Shown: positions 7,467-14,873, counted from the first letter of the stretch. The stretch is 17,622 nucleotides of DNA from Methanobacteriaceae archaeon (GCA_013403005.1 JACBOA010000023.1:1-17622); one strand, 5' to 3'. The notes: generated by a model not told the origin, from the letters alone. Program-made: numbers and translations.

Positions 7467-7644
7467 TTTTTTATAGTTCCTTTATTAATTAAATTTATTT
7501 TATCCGTTAATATTTTTAATGAATTTTTATGGCCATAAACTTAATATTCTTCTTGATAAAGCTTGAATAAATTATTTTAGCAGCTGTTGAAAAAGAATTT
7601 GTGATGAAGTTTTAGGAATTAATTCATATTTTCAATAAAACATA

Positions 7645-7672
7645 TATTTAAATAGAATGTTGTTTTAAGATG
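7645..7672 (+). promoter_or_regulatory. promoter of the 180-nt RNA candidate, copy 1 of a duplicated element
   Basis: A TATA-like block (TATTTAAATA, 7645-7654) is followed by TGTTTTAAGATG (7661-7672). Start of transcription would be near 7673-7678. The 28-nt unit is repeated at 7956-7983 with 22 of 28 positions identical, including the exact 12-mer TGTTTTAAGATG. Confidence 0.5.
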
Positions 7673-7674
7673 TA

Positions 7675-7855
7675 ATTAAGTGAATTAAGGTGATGGGTTC
7701 TCACCAGTGCACTAATTGTTAATACTGATGAGAATTTGTTAAGAGGAGTTAATAAATTAGCACAGCATTGAATCTCATGCCTTTACACCGCCTCCGTAAG
7801 ACATGGCATGGCAACAGTCACTGGGGTCATAAGACCTCAGAGACTAACTTTTTTT
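7675..7855 (+). ncRNA. candidate multi-hairpin RNA with terminal hairpin and T7
   Basis: Three structures lie in order. Hairpin A pairs TTCTCACCAGT (7698-7708) with ACTGATGAGAA (7724-7734), 10 of 11 pairs. Hairpin B pairs CATGCC (7776-7781) with GGCATG (7805-7810) and stacks an inner 5-bp stem TTTAC/GTAAG (7782-7786/7796-7800) with a 4-nt bulge. Hairpin C pairs AGTC (7816-7819) and CTGGGGTC (7821-7828) with GACCTCAG (7833-7840) and GACT (7842-7845), with a tetraloop ATAA and one A-A mismatch; T7 (7849-7855) follows. CTAATT in loop A (7712-7717) could pair with AATTAG (7755-7760). The TATA box at about 7645 fits the 5' end. I recognise no known RNA or riboswitch family. It may be a stand-alone sRNA or a terminated leader of the gene at 7999. 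Confidence 0.55.
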
Positions 7856-7955
7856 AACTTTTAACGAATTTTATGAATTTAAAATATGTATTGGCTATAT
7901 TATTATATCCATCGAGAATCCAGTCCACATTTTCAATCTAAAATTAAAATAAAAA

Positions 7956-7983
7956 AATTTATTTATTATGCTGTTTTAAGATG
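7956..7983 (+). promoter_or_regulatory. promoter of the small ORF at 7999, copy 2 of the duplicated element
   Basis: A/T-rich TATA-like block (AATTTATTTATT) followed by TGTTTTAAGATG (7972-7983), matching the unit at 7645-7672. Predicted start near 7985 leaves a short leader carrying the ribosome binding site AGGGTGA (7988-7994), 4 nt before ATG 7999. Confidence 0.45.
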
Positions 7984-7998
7984 GATTAGGGTGAACTT

Positions 7999-8313
7999 AT
8001 GACTGAACACAGTAAACAAAAATACACAAGTTCCATGGATGTTGTGGATGAAAATGGTGACATCTTAGGGGCAGTGTGTGTTACGCCATCCAAGGAGATT
8101 GGTAAACGAGACATCCTGTTAATGGATGAGAAAACAGGTACGCAATCTGTCAGAAGCACCACTGAACTTATAAACATGCTTTCTAAAAAGAAAGTTCCTT
8201 TCCATGAACGTAAACTTGTTTTAGATTTTTTAGCTGAAAGACTCAGAGTTTTAGAACAAGAATTGACCCTCAAAACTTTGAAAACATTAAATGAAATCAA
8301 AGACAAATACTAA
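7999..8313 (+). CDS. small protein of unknown function upstream of sensor kinase
   Basis: A 104-residue soluble protein. The N-terminal half (about 12-60) looks like a small beta-rich domain (MDVVDENGDILGAVCVT, then RDILLMDEKTGTQSV), and the C-terminal third (about 63-104) is a charged amphipathic helix of likely coiled-coil character (LDFLAERLRVLEQELTLKTL). A single Cys (C33) is present. There is no membrane segment or known catalytic motif. The start ATG 7999 is fixed by AGGGTGA 4 nt upstream. It lies about 145 nt before the multi-PAS kinase in the same orientation, with no terminator hairpin in between, so co-transcription with the signalling genes is plausible. I do not recognise the family. 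Confidence 0.72.
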   Translation: MTEHSKQKYTSSMDVVDENGDILGAVCVTPSKEIGKRDILLMDEKTGTQSVRSTTELINMLSKKKVPFHERKLVLDFLAERLRVLEQELTLKTLKTLNEIKDKY

Positions 8314-8356
8314 CTCTTGATGCCATAAAAAATATTCTTTTTATACTTTGAAATCT

Positions 8357-8366
8357 GGGAGGGGGT
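8357..8366 (+). promoter_or_regulatory. strong ribosome binding site without a canonical start codon
   Basis: GGGAGGGGG (8357-8365) is the best Shine-Dalgarno match between the small gene and the kinase. No ATG, GTG or TTG in the kinase frame lies within a workable distance downstream; in-frame codons there are GTT, AAA, TTC, ACC. The only canonical start in the open frame is GTG 8458, about 90 nt further on and with no ribosome binding site. Confidence 0.5.
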
Positions 8367-8457
8367 TAAATTCACCGGGAAGAGTCCAGCAAAAAAACTT
8401 TCTCCAGAGATTGCAGAATTAATTGGTATTATTGATTTTTCACCCATTCCCCAATTT

Positions 8458-11073
8458 GTGATTGACAAGGATCATCATGTTATCCACTGGAACAAAGCAC
8501 TGGAGAAGTACAGTGGAATCAAATCTACTGATGTAGTCGGCACTGATAATCATTGGAAAGCTTTTTATGACCAAAAAAGGCCATGTATGGTGGATTTACT
8601 GGTTTCAGAAGACTTCGATAGCATTCCTAACTGGTTTCCCAATAATCGCAAATCCGAACTGGTGGACGGAGCTTACGAAGCTGAAAATTTCTTCCCAAAC
8701 CTGGGAAAATCTGGTAAATATCTGCATTTCACAGCAACCGCAATAAAAAATTTTAATGGGGAAATTATAGGCGGTTTAGAATCATTTGAAGACATTACTA
8801 AACGTAAGCTAGCTGAAGAAGAGTTGAAAGTAAGTGAAAAAAAATTCCGAAGTTTGGTTGAAAATCTTAATGTGGGAGTCTACAGAAACACCAGCGACTT
8901 AGAAGGCCAATTTATCCAGGTTAACCCTGCACTAGCCCGGATGTTCGAGTTTGATTCCACCAGTGAGATAATGGACATAAAAGTATCTGACCTTTACATG
9001 AATCCTACAGATAGGAAACTGTTTCTAGAAAAGATAAACAGGGAAGGTTCGGTAATTGGCTTGGAATTACATTTGAAGAAGAAAAATGGTGATCCTTTAT
9101 GGGTTTCTGTATCTGCACAAGCACACTATGGCAGTAATGGTTCCATTGACTGGATTGATGGAATTGTAGAAGATATAACCCACCGGAAGATTGCAGAAAA
9201 AAAACTGCAAAAAAGTGAGAAAAGATACCGTTCCATTGTTGAAAACATCAAAGATGGTTTCTGTATACATGACTTTGACGGGAACATCATAGATTGTAAC
9301 GAAAATTTCGCCTTGATGTTCGGTTCCACCACAGAAAAACTACTTGGAACTAATCTGAATGATCTGGCTAGCTCCAAGATCCAAAGTAAAATTAACATTA
9401 TAAAACAGAATTTAAAAGAAAAAGGCATGGTTGAATTTGATGCAGATCTCAAAGATGACCAACACAAAACAGTTTACTATAATATCAAATCCAGTGTTGT
9501 TTCGCTTGAAGGTAATGGACGTGTGCAGAGTTTTTTCAGAGACATCACCAAGCGCCGGGAAATGGAATTAGTATTACAGGAAAGCGAGAACAAAGCACAG
9601 AAACGTTTGGCTGAGATTGAAGCCATATATAATTCTGCACCAATTGGTCTATGCGTACTAGACCGTGAACTGCGCTATGTACGTATCAATGAACGGATGG
9701 CTAAATTTAATGGTTTTACTCCCAGAGAGCACATTGGAAAAACTATTTATGAAATGATACCCGATATGGCCAGCCAGGTGGAGAGAGTGGCCAGAGAAGT
9801 TTTCCAAACTGGAAAAAAAGTCATGGGCAGAGAATTCAGTGGTTTCACCTCTGCTCAACCCGGTGTACTTCGCACATGGATAGAACAATGGTATCCAATC
9901 AAAGATTCATCCAATAATGTCATAGGAGTAAATGTAGCAGCCCTTGAAATCACCAGTATTAAAAAGACAGAAGAAGCTCTTAGAAAATCTGAAGAAAAAT
10001 TACGCCTGGCGATTGAAGGTGCGGATGCGGGTATGTGGTTTTGGGATCTGGAAAAAGGCCTGATGGAATGGACTGATCGCTGTAAGAATATTTTTGGTAT
10101 TAACCCTGAAACCAGGATGTCTTATGATATTTTTTTAAGTGCGGTGCATCCTGATGATCGGGATGCTGTTGATGAGGCCACTGAAAAAGCCCTTAATGAG
10201 GGTGATGAGTTTAAAGTTGAGATGAGAACCATCTGGCCTGATGAGTCCATACACTGGGTTTACTCCCTGGGACGTGTGTTTTATGATGTTCAGGATACTG
10301 CTAAAGAGATGATGGGAATTGCAATTGATGTTACCGATGCCAAAATAGCTGAACAGGAACTTCAAGAAACACTTGAACAGCTTAAAAGGTCCAATGCAGA
10401 GTTGGAACAGTTCGCTTATGTGGCATCCCATGACCTTCAGGAACCTCTTAGGATGATAACCAGTTTTCTGCAGCTACTACAACGCCGTTATGATCACCAA
10501 CTTGATTATGAAGCAAACGAATTCATACAATTCGCAGTTGATGGTGCCACCAGAATGCAGGAAATGGTTAATGATTTATTAGCTTATTCACGAATAGAGA
10601 GAAGTGACAGAGAATTTGAAGACATAAATACTGAAGATATAATTAAACAGATTATCTTTGATTCTAAAATTTTGATAGATGAAAACAATGCCCATATAAC
10701 TTACGATCATCTGCCGGTGATTAAAGCAGATTATCCTCAACTGGTTCAGGTTTTTCAGAATCTCGTAGCTAACTCCATTAAATACAATGACCATGATGAA
10801 CCAACAGTTCATATTAGTGCTGAAAAAGACGGTAATTACTGGATTTTTAAAGTAGAAGATAATGGCATTGGCATAGACCCTACTCACGGTGACCGTGTTT
10901 TTAAGATCTTCCAGCGATTACATGCACGTAATGAATATGAAGGAACTGGTATTGGACTGGCTATTGCAAAGAGGATAGTTGAAAGACACGGAGGTAAGAT
11001 CTGGTATGACTCCTACCCTGGAAAAGGGTCAAAGTTTTACTTCAGTATTCCCCAGGAAGAGGTGCTCTTATGA
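8458..11073 (+). CDS. multi-PAS sensor histidine kinase
   Basis: An 871-residue cytosolic kinase with no membrane segment. There are five PAS domains at about 1-115, 127-245, 256-366, 384-503 and 514-630, each closed by a DITKRK- or DVTDAK-type linker; the fifth has the PAS_3 mark HPDDRDA. The HisKA dimerisation domain is at about 646-712 with the phosphoacceptor His658 in YVASHDLQEPLRM. The ATPase domain is at about 760-868, with the N-box NLVANS (from 768), DNGIGID (801-807), and GTGIGLAI (829-836). The H-box and ATPase type resemble phytochrome-like kinases that pair with Rcp1-type receivers. GTG 8458 is the first canonical start, but PAS-like sequence (ELIGIIDFSPIPQFVID) continues in frame upstream to at least 8401, so the true N-terminus is uncertain. 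Its stop overlaps the next receiver gene by 4 nt (ATGA). Confidence 0.9.
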   Translation: MIDKDHHVIHWNKALEKYSGIKSTDVVGTDNHWKAFYDQKRPCMVDLLVSEDFDSIPNWFPNNRKSELVDGAYEAENFFPNLGKSGKYLHFTATAIKNFNGEIIGGLESFEDITKRKLAEEELKVSEKKFRSLVENLNVGVYRNTSDLEGQFIQVNPALARMFEFDSTSEIMDIKVSDLYMNPTDRKLFLEKINREGSVIGLELHLKKKNGDPLWVSVSAQAHYGSNGSIDWIDGIVEDITHRKIAEKKLQKSEKRYRSIVENIKDGFCIHDFDGNIIDCNENFALMFGSTTEKLLGTNLNDLASSKIQSKINIIKQNLKEKGMVEFDADLKDDQHKTVYYNIKSSVVSLEGNGRVQSFFRDITKRREMELVLQESENKAQKRLAEIEAIYNSAPIGLCVLDRELRYVRINERMAKFNGFTPREHIGKTIYEMIPDMASQVERVAREVFQTGKKVMGREFSGFTSAQPGVLRTWIEQWYPIKDSSNNVIGVNVAALEITSIKKTEEALRKSEEKLRLAIEGADAGMWFWDLEKGLMEWTDRCKNIFGINPETRMSYDIFLSAVHPDDRDAVDEATEKALNEGDEFKVEMRTIWPDESIHWVYSLGRVFYDVQDTAKEMMGIAIDVTDAKIAEQELQETLEQLKRSNAELEQFAYVASHDLQEPLRMITSFLQLLQRRYDHQLDYEANEFIQFAVDGATRMQEMVNDLLAYSRIERSDREFEDINTEDIIKQIIFDSKILIDENNAHITYDHLPVIKADYPQLVQVFQNLVANSIKYNDHDEPTVHISAEKDGNYWIFKVEDNGIGIDPTHGDRVFKIFQRLHARNEYEGTGIGLAIAKRIVERHGGKIWYDSYPGKGSKFYFSIPQEEVLL

Positions 11074-11528
11074 TATCAAATGATACTAACCAGATAGAAG
11101 TTCTATTAGTAGAAGATAACCCGGGAGATGTGCGTCTAATTCAAGAGGTATTCAAGGAAGCTGAAATTCATAACACTCTTCATGTGGCAATAGATGGTGA
11201 GGAAGCAATGGACTTGCTCCACATGAAAGGAGAAAACCCTCTCAATAGACTTCCCGATCTGATATTACTGGACTTGAACCTGCCGAAAAGGGATGGGCGG
11301 ACTGTTTTGAAGGAAATAAAAAAAGATGATCGTTTGAAGTGCATCCCAGTAGTGATATTAACCAGTTCAGTCAGGGAAGAGGACTTGATTGAAGCTTATA
11401 AAAACAACGCCAACTGCTACATAAAGAAACCTGTAGATTTGAATCAGCTCATCAAAGTTGTTGAAAATATTGGTGATTTCTGGATGAACACAGTAAAACT
11501 TCCCCCAAGAAAATATTCCAGCCATTAA
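11070..11528 (+). CDS. single-domain response regulator, Rcp1-like
   Basis: A 152-residue stand-alone receiver. Acidic pocket E15/D16, phosphoacceptor Asp68 in LILLDLNLP, switch Thr97 in VVILTSS, and Lys119 in KKP are all present. The insertion between helix 2 and strand 3 (MKGENPLNRLPD) and the IGDFW C-terminal helix are typical of Rcp1-like receivers that serve phytochrome-type kinases. There is no DNA-binding output domain, so it probably passes phosphate on or signals by protein contact. Its ATG overlaps the kinase stop in ATGA, implying translational coupling and that the kinase upstream is its partner. Confidence 0.92.
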   Translation: MISNDTNQIEVLLVEDNPGDVRLIQEVFKEAEIHNTLHVAIDGEEAMDLLHMKGENPLNRLPDLILLDLNLPKRDGRTVLKEIKKDDRLKCIPVVILTSSVREEDLIEAYKNNANCYIKKPVDLNQLIKVVENIGDFWMNTVKLPPRKYSSH

Positions 11529-11539
11529 GGTGATTCTTT

Positions 11540-12499
11540 ATGATTAATAATACCATCCATGTACTTCTGGTAGAAGATAACCCTGGTGATGCTTCTTTGA
11601 TCAAGGAAATGTTTAAAGATATTCCTAAAATTCATTTTAAAATAGTTCATACTATCCGTTTACAGGATGCAATTAACATAATAAATGCACCAAAAGGAGT
11701 GGAAGGTTCATCCTTGGAAAAAATTGATATAGTTCTTCTGGATTTACAACTTCCAGATAGTGATGGTATTGAAACCTTTAATCGTATGAATAGTATTGCA
11801 CCGGAAATTCCCATCATCATTCTCACTGGACTGGAAGATGAAGAATTTGCCATAGAGATTGTGGGAGAGGGTGCGCAGGATTATCTGGTGAAAGGTCAGT
11901 TTGACAGCAGATTACTGGCACGTTCTATCAATTATTCCATTGAAAGAAAACAGATTGAAAGAAAATTAACTGAAAGTGAAGAAAAATACCGTTTAATGGT
12001 GGAAAAAACCCATTCAGGAGTATTTTTTGTAAATTCTAAAAATGAGTTAAGTTATGTTAATAAACAAATGGCAAAAATGTTGGGTTTCAGGGTTTCTGAA
12101 ATGATAAACAAAAATATATCCAATTTCACCAATCCTGAAGGAGATAATTGCTTTCGAGAACATCTAGACAACATGCGTCATGGGACAGAGATCAGGAAAA
12201 AATTAGCTCAAACCTATGAATTAGAATTTTTAAACAGAAATGGTTCCAGTTTATGGGTATTAGTATCTACTAATCCCCTATACAATCAAAAAGGTGAATA
12301 TTTAGGGGCTATATCAATTATGACGGATATAAGCTCACGAAAAGGTATTGAAAAATCATTAATTGACACCATGATTGAGAAAGACCGGGATTTCTTCTTA
12401 ATAATGGCAAACATGGTAGAGGCGATGAAACCACTCATCCAAAAAAACCATATCGTGGAAGGTCATCAATTTAATGTTTATAAAGATAAATTCACTTAA
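11540..12499 (+). CDS. response regulator with receiver and PAS domain
   Basis: A 319-residue protein. The receiver is at about 5-125: E12/D13 acidic pair, phosphoacceptor Asp68 in IVLLDLQLPDSDG, Thr96 in IIILTGL, Lys118 in DYLVKG. A helical linker (SIERKQIERKLTESEEKYR) leads to a PAS domain at about 145-268, closed by SIMTDISSRKGIEKSL. The last 50 residues (EKDRDFFLIMANMVEAMKPL and beyond) form a helix but no kinase H-box or ATPase domain, so it looks like a signal integrator rather than a kinase. Start ATG 11540 has AGGTGA 5 nt upstream, and it sits 11 nt after the previous stop in the same operon. A hairpin/T-rich terminator follows. The output partner is unknown. Confidence 0.9.
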   Translation: MINNTIHVLLVEDNPGDASLIKEMFKDIPKIHFKIVHTIRLQDAINIINAPKGVEGSSLEKIDIVLLDLQLPDSDGIETFNRMNSIAPEIPIIILTGLEDEEFAIEIVGEGAQDYLVKGQFDSRLLARSINYSIERKQIERKLTESEEKYRLMVEKTHSGVFFVNSKNELSYVNKQMAKMLGFRVSEMINKNISNFTNPEGDNCFREHLDNMRHGTEIRKKLAQTYELEFLNRNGSSLWVLVSTNPLYNQKGEYLGAISIMTDISSRKGIEKSLIDTMIEKDRDFFLIMANMVEAMKPLIQKNHIVEGHQFNVYKDKFT

Positions 12500-12504
12500 T
12501 AAGT

Positions 12505-12534
12505 GTTTAAAGCATTTAAACCGATTTTATTTTT
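12505..12534 (+). terminator. terminator of the signalling operon
   Basis: GTTTAAA-GCA-TTTAAAC (12505-12521) is a perfect 7-bp hairpin, followed by ATTTTATTTTTA. It begins 5 nt after the stop of the receiver-PAS gene. The first arm plus loop (GTTTAAAGCAT) is repeated exactly at 12540-12550. Confidence 0.6.
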
Positions 12535-12722
12535 ATGTTGTTTAAAGCATCTCTGATGGTTAGAATAAAAAAATATGATTTCTTTAATAATAGAATCATG
12601 TTTTTAATTCCATAATTGAGCATTAAGAAAAATAGGCCATATAATCCCATATTCTTACATTTTTTACTCATATATTTTTTAATCCTATACTCTTGGATTA
12701 CAATGGAAATACTATCTAAAAG

Positions 12723-12730
12723 TTTATATG
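12723..12730 (+). promoter_or_regulatory. TATA box of the tRNA-Gln gene
   Basis: tttatatg lies about 26-33 nt upstream of the mature tRNA 5' end, the classical archaeal box A position for a tRNA gene. Confidence 0.65.
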
Positions 12731-12755
12731 TAAAATTGAACTACTAATTTTTTTA

Positions 12756-12848
<93 letters not shown>

Positions 12849-13369
12849 ATTTCCAACATAACGCCATCTTTATCTATATGACGTTTTATGTACTTTAGTC
12901 CTATTAAATTTCTAATAAGACATTTAGATGAGACAAGATAATCCTAACACGCCTTAAATTCCATTGAAAGGTTATTAAGTTATCCTAATCCCATTAAATA
13001 ATCATTAATTTAGAAAATCATTAATCAAATTTCGCTGATCAATCATTTTATTTTGACATTAATATATTATCTATTTTCAGAAAATATCAAAGAATTAGAA
13101 CTTTCCAAGGAATAAAACCTGTCTATTCAATATAAAATCTAAAGATAATTAATTTAAAGATAATTAATTCTTATTTCATCTTCTTCTTGGCCATAACTTG
13201 AATTCATTGGGGGAAAAATCGATTTATACAAGTGTTATTATATGAATCTAAGGATCTGACTTCATGCTAAGGATAAAGTGAAGTGAATATGGTTCTAAGA
13301 ACTTGATTATAAGAATAGATGATGACTATACAATTTACAATTTTAACCACTCTATTTAAGTAGGTAGAT
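12849..13369. other. gene-poor A/T-rich stretch with a tandem repeat
   Basis: No frame longer than about 20 codons has coding character. AAAGATAATTAATT is tandemly repeated at 13141-13155 and 13156-13170 (15-nt unit, 14 of 15 identical). A small palindrome GTTCT-A-AGAAC lies near 13293. I see no RNA gene beyond the tRNA. Confidence 0.5.
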
Positions 13370-13401
13370 ATGAATGAACATTTGAACAATTAAGTATATA
13401 T
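13370..13401 (+). promoter_or_regulatory. promoter and possible operator of the ArsR-family gene
   Basis: A TATA box (GTATATAT, about 13394-13401) is preceded by TGAATGAACATTTGAACA (13371-13388). This resembles the A/T-rich TGAA/TTGAA half-sites recognised by ArsR/SmtB repressors, so autoregulation is plausible. The symmetry is imperfect. Predicted start of transcription is near 13425, giving a 60-nt leader. Confidence 0.4.
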
Positions 13402-13483
13402 CATATTAAAATAAAAAAGCTATGTACTGAAATTTTAAAACAATAGGTCCATAAACACCTTTAAACAATTTATAGGGATTTAA

Positions 13484-13864
13484 ATGAAAAACAATGATTT
13501 CTGTGACATCCAATGCATAAACGAAAATACTGTAATGGATGTTAAATCAGAAATGCTCCAGGAAGAAACCTTTCAAACCATTTCTGAAAATTTCAAAGTA
13601 CTGAGCGATCCCACCAGAGTGAAAATACTCTATGCATTACTACAAAAGGAGATATGTGTTTGTGATCTGGCTGCGGTTCTGGGAATGACTGATTCTGCAG
13701 TATCACATCAGCTTAGATTACTTAGAAATAAGAACCTGGTTAAATATAGAAAAGAAGGAAAAATGGCCTATTATTCAATTTCAAGCCCTCAAATAGTCGA
13801 ACTAATAAAGATGGGATCTAAAAACGTAGATGAAATTAACCAAATAGGTCATAAAAAAAAGTAA
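13484..13864 (+). CDS. ArsR/SmtB-family metal-responsive repressor, CadC-type
   Basis: A 126-residue winged-helix regulator. Residues 30-105 carry the ArsR fold: FKVLSDPTRVKILYALL, the recognition helix TDSAVSHQLRLLRN, and the wing RKEGKMAYYSI. The metal site of CadC-type sensors is complete: an N-terminal Cys pair (C7, C11 in FCDIQC) and the alpha-3 pair C58/C60 in EICVCDL. Characterised members with this set bind Cd(II), Pb(II) or Zn(II) and leave DNA on binding, derepressing efflux genes. No efflux ATPase or diffusion facilitator lies nearby, so its target is elsewhere or is itself. Start ATG 13484 has AGGGA 5 nt upstream. The Lys-rich tail follows a short C-terminal helix. Metal identity is inference. 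Confidence 0.9.
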   Translation: MKNNDFCDIQCINENTVMDVKSEMLQEETFQTISENFKVLSDPTRVKILYALLQKEICVCDLAAVLGMTDSAVSHQLRLLRNKNLVKYRKEGKMAYYSISSPQIVELIKMGSKNVDEINQIGHKKK

Positions 13865-14180
13865 ATAATAGAAAGTTTTATTAAAATCAAGATTGAATGG
13901 TATAAAATCATAGAAACTTAACTCATAGAACACTCATTCACTAATTTCATAGGTTTTTATTGAATTCCCATACAACACTCTTTAGTCAGCATTAAGACAT
14001 GGAAATAATCCAATTTATATTTATATATGAATTTTTTTAAGAATTCAGAGGACTAGAATGTTTTATAAAAAAATTCTGATATGCATAGAATCATACGGAA
14101 TAAACTAATATGGCTTGGGGGAGGGCCAGTGAATTGGAAATGGGAATAAAAATAAGATTTCCAAAGGGAGAGGTAATTTA
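13865..14180 (+). promoter_or_regulatory. long leader/promoter region of the gene at 14181
   Basis: A TATA box (TTTATAAAA, 14062-14070) sits inside an imperfect inverted repeat AGAAT...ATTCT (14055-14077) and would start transcription near 14092. The leader holds a G-rich stretch (14114-14125) and a perfect 8-bp hairpin TTGGAAAT/ATTTCCAA (14134-14141/14157-14164). The hairpin ends directly before the ribosome binding site GGGAGAGG (14166-14173). The first 150 nt after the ArsR gene are A/T-rich with no gene. Confidence 0.4.
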
Positions 14181-14181
14181 A
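14110..14181 (+). CDS. possible 23-codon upstream ORF, TAATG-coupled
   Basis: ATG 14110 opens a 23-residue frame (MAWGRASELE ... FPKGEVI) whose stop TAA (14179-14181) shares its last base with the ATG of the next gene. It runs through the leader hairpin, so ribosomes on it would melt that structure and could reinitiate downstream. Its own ribosome binding site is weak (ACGGAA, about 11 nt upstream). No homology is recognisable; it may be chance. Confidence 0.3.
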   Translation: MAWGRASELEMGIKIRFPKGEVI

Positions 14182-14873
14182 TGAAGTGGTCATTAGTTGC
14201 ATTGGCAATATTTCTCATAATAGTAGGTTATGCATTTGTATCCACCATGAACGGTCCAATAACTCCAGAAGGGAGGCTTGCACTGGTAAAAGTTGCCAAC
14301 CCGGACATGTATCCGGGTCACTTGCACTCGCAACTATTAGCAAAATTTGCCAAAGAAAGTGGTTCCAAATCAATTTTAGTAGTGCACTTTGCAGGTGATT
14401 CCAATTACCGTAACTACAAAGAAGGGGATATACAAATACTTGAACTTGCCTTTGTAGACACCCAGGGAACTGGTGCTGAAGGAGCAACCAATTACTTGGA
14501 TTCTCTTAAAATAGCTTTATTCGGAGCTCCGGAGGGTCGTTACCAATATAAAACTGATGGGAAAGTTTTCACTAATCTGGATGATGCTTTGAACTATCTC
14601 TATGGCATAGCCCGGCAAAATGGCCAGCAAGGCCCCATACCCATGTACTGGCATGGGACTGCTCGTAAAGATAACCCCATGTTTGCGCAAGGATGTGGAT
14701 TCCCACTGTTCTTTGATATAGTTAGGAAACAATACGGCATTATACCAGCATATGTCTATACATTTAAAGGGATGTTCTATCCTTACTTTAAAGACCCCTA
14801 TGCAAACTTTGAATTGCAACATGCATCTGAACTGCAGAATTACTACCAGGAAGGTATGATTAACTTCAGATGA
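14181..14873 (+). CDS. secreted or membrane-anchored protein of unknown function
   Basis: A 230-residue protein. Residues 3-21 (WSLVALAIFLIIVGYAFVS) form one hydrophobic segment, a signal peptide or N-terminal anchor, with the remainder probably outside the membrane. The outer domain has alternating strands and helices (SILVVHFAGDSNYRN, IQILELAFVDTQG), then an aromatic, Gly/Pro-rich region (PMYWHGTARKDNPMFAQGCGFPLFFD, about 154-179) and a Tyr/Phe-rich end. There is a single Cys (in QGCGF). No metal-binding or catalytic signature is recognised. Start ATG 14181 has GGGAGAGG 7 nt upstream. It is monocistronic, bounded by a bidirectional terminator. I do not recognise the family. Confidence 0.75.
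   Translation: MKWSLVALAIFLIIVGYAFVSTMNGPITPEGRLALVKVANPDMYPGHLHSQLLAKFAKESGSKSILVVHFAGDSNYRNYKEGDIQILELAFVDTQGTGAEGATNYLDSLKIALFGAPEGRYQYKTDGKVFTNLDDALNYLYGIARQNGQQGPIPMYWHGTARKDNPMFAQGCGFPLFFDIVRKQYGIIPAYVYTFKGMFYPYFKDPYANFELQHASELQNYYQEGMINFR

Noticed and set aside
7693..7722. Nine-codon frame MGSHQCTNC near the 5' end of the 180-nt RNA candidate
   Set aside because: The AAGGTGA motif overlaps the ATG, so spacing is unworkable, and the frame runs through hairpin A without other support.
7691..7735. TGATG and CTGATGA motifs suggesting a box C/D RNA
   Set aside because: No properly spaced C, D', C', D set is present, and the motifs are part of hairpin A.
7776..7816. Hairpin B followed 3 nt later by ACA, suggesting an H/ACA guide RNA
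   Set aside because: There is no two-sided pseudouridylation pocket (only a 4-nt bulge on one side) and no kink-turn motif in the apical loop.
7907..7921. Similarity (13 of 15) of a stretch before the gene at 7999 to the 5' end of the 110-nt RNA candidate
   Set aside because: Too short, and the partner strand of the stem is absent, so it is probably chance.
9126..9888. Long antisense frames across the kinase gene
   Set aside because: They are mirror frames of a well-supported coding sequence, with no ribosome binding sites and no domain content.
12540..12550. Second copy of GTTTAAAGCAT after the signalling operon
   Set aside because: An 11-nt A/T-rich repeat next to a terminator is weak evidence for any element; noted in the terminator entry only.
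13180..13204. Minus-strand mini frame MAKKKMK
   Set aside because: Seven codons with no ribosome binding site; treated as chance.
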